Translations under genes and position numbers: made by a program
The notes under the pieces: model-generated
Told to the model about the DNA's origin: nothing
Seen by the model: only the letters and a program-made list of their open reading frames with translations
Databases searched by the model: none
Source of the DNA: Fimbriimonadaceae bacterium
Lineage (GTDB): Bacteria > Armatimonadota > Fimbriimonadia > Fimbriimonadales > Fimbriimonadaceae
DNA: 5,208 bases
Reading direction: 5' to 3'
Assembly: GCA_020851885.1 (NCBI GenBank)
Contig: JADZBW010000330.1
Span: 1-5,208, forward strand
Shown here: positions 5,042 through 5,208 of the stretch, piece by piece
How positions within the stretch are numbered: the first letter of the stretch is position 1
How the letters are laid out: every line of letters starts with the position of its first letter

Positions 5042-5208
5042 GTGAAACGCTGGTTCGGCCTGACCCTGCTTATCCTTCTGGCAGGATGCAAGAACGGAGT
5101 ACTCGAGGATCCGAATGATCCCAAGATCGCAGGCGTTATGGCCCCGGACGTTTTGCGTCGTCAGCTCAAAGGGACCTCGGATATGCTCATGGAGCGGGTC
5201 ACGAAGGG
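5042..5208 (+). CDS. Predicted lipoprotein, unknown function (partial, N-terminal 55 aa)
   Basis: The frame opens with GTG 8 bases after the pyrC stop and runs off the right edge. The first 16 residues form a lipoprotein signal peptide: basic MKRW, a hydrophobic core (residues 6-13) and a lipobox LAGC with the lipidated cysteine at 16. The residue after the cysteine is Lys. In Gammaproteobacteria outer-membrane sorting is the default unless Asp follows, but that rule may not hold in this lineage. The mature part starts polar (KNGVLEDPNDPKIAGVM), and residues 36-55 look helical; I do not recognise a family. The SD is poor, so translation may depend on coupling to pyrC. No terminator lies between the genes, so it is probably transcribed with the pyr operon. 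A functional link to pyrimidine synthesis is not evident. Confidence 0.8.
   Translation, partial: MKRWFGLTLLILLAGCKNGVLEDPNDPKIAGVMAPDVLRRQLKGTSDMLMERVTK

Overview
The window looks like chromosomal DNA of a diderm (Gram-negative-type) bacterium with moderately high GC. A type IV pilus PilM, an ExeA/GspA-type ATPase and a lipoprotein point to a diderm cell. A PyrR-led pyr operon occurs in Firmicutes but also in Thermus/Deinococcus, Armatimonadota, Chloroflexota and planctomycete-type lineages. My best guess is Armatimonadota (Fimbriimonadia-like), from gene style and memory only. No phage, transposon, CRISPR or RNA gene was seen.

Layout: two operons diverge from a gap at about 1872-2187. Leftward (minus strand) are an ExeA/GspA-family AAA+ ATPase (1871-1053), a small protein with an excisionase-type helix-turn-helix (1056-601), and the first 198 residues of PilM (596 to the left edge). 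They are packed tightly (a 4-base ATGA overlap, then a 4-base gap) and form the head of a type IV pilus or secretion operon; pilN/O/Q would be expected further left. Rightward (plus strand) are pyrR (2188-2721), pyrB (2722-3714), pyrC (3711-5033) and the start of a lipoprotein gene (5042 to the right edge), spaced 0, -4 and +8 bases, so probably one transcript. PyrR senses UMP/PRPP, PyrB makes carbamoyl-aspartate and PyrC closes it to dihydroorotate: steps 2 and 3 of de novo pyrimidine synthesis with their regulator.

Points that stand out: (1) the dihydroorotase keeps most of its active site but has Glu and Arg where the class I family normally has two beta-zinc ligands (Asp, His); (2) PyrB carries a histone-like Lys/Ala/Pro tail whose last codons also contain the ribosome-binding site of pyrC; (3) pyrR has no Shine-Dalgarno sequence but has an extended -10 box placed so that the transcript would start at or next to the ATG (leaderless), which leaves no room for the usual PyrR-binding leader at that promoter; (4) the gap holds a possible 35-codon ORF with an SD-like sequence and a hairpin just after its stop; (5) an excisionase-type HTH protein sits between ExeA and PilM, with an N-terminus faintly like that of GspB, the known partner of GspA. 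The rest looks like ordinary housekeeping DNA; I do not see a clearly new defence or mobile system.
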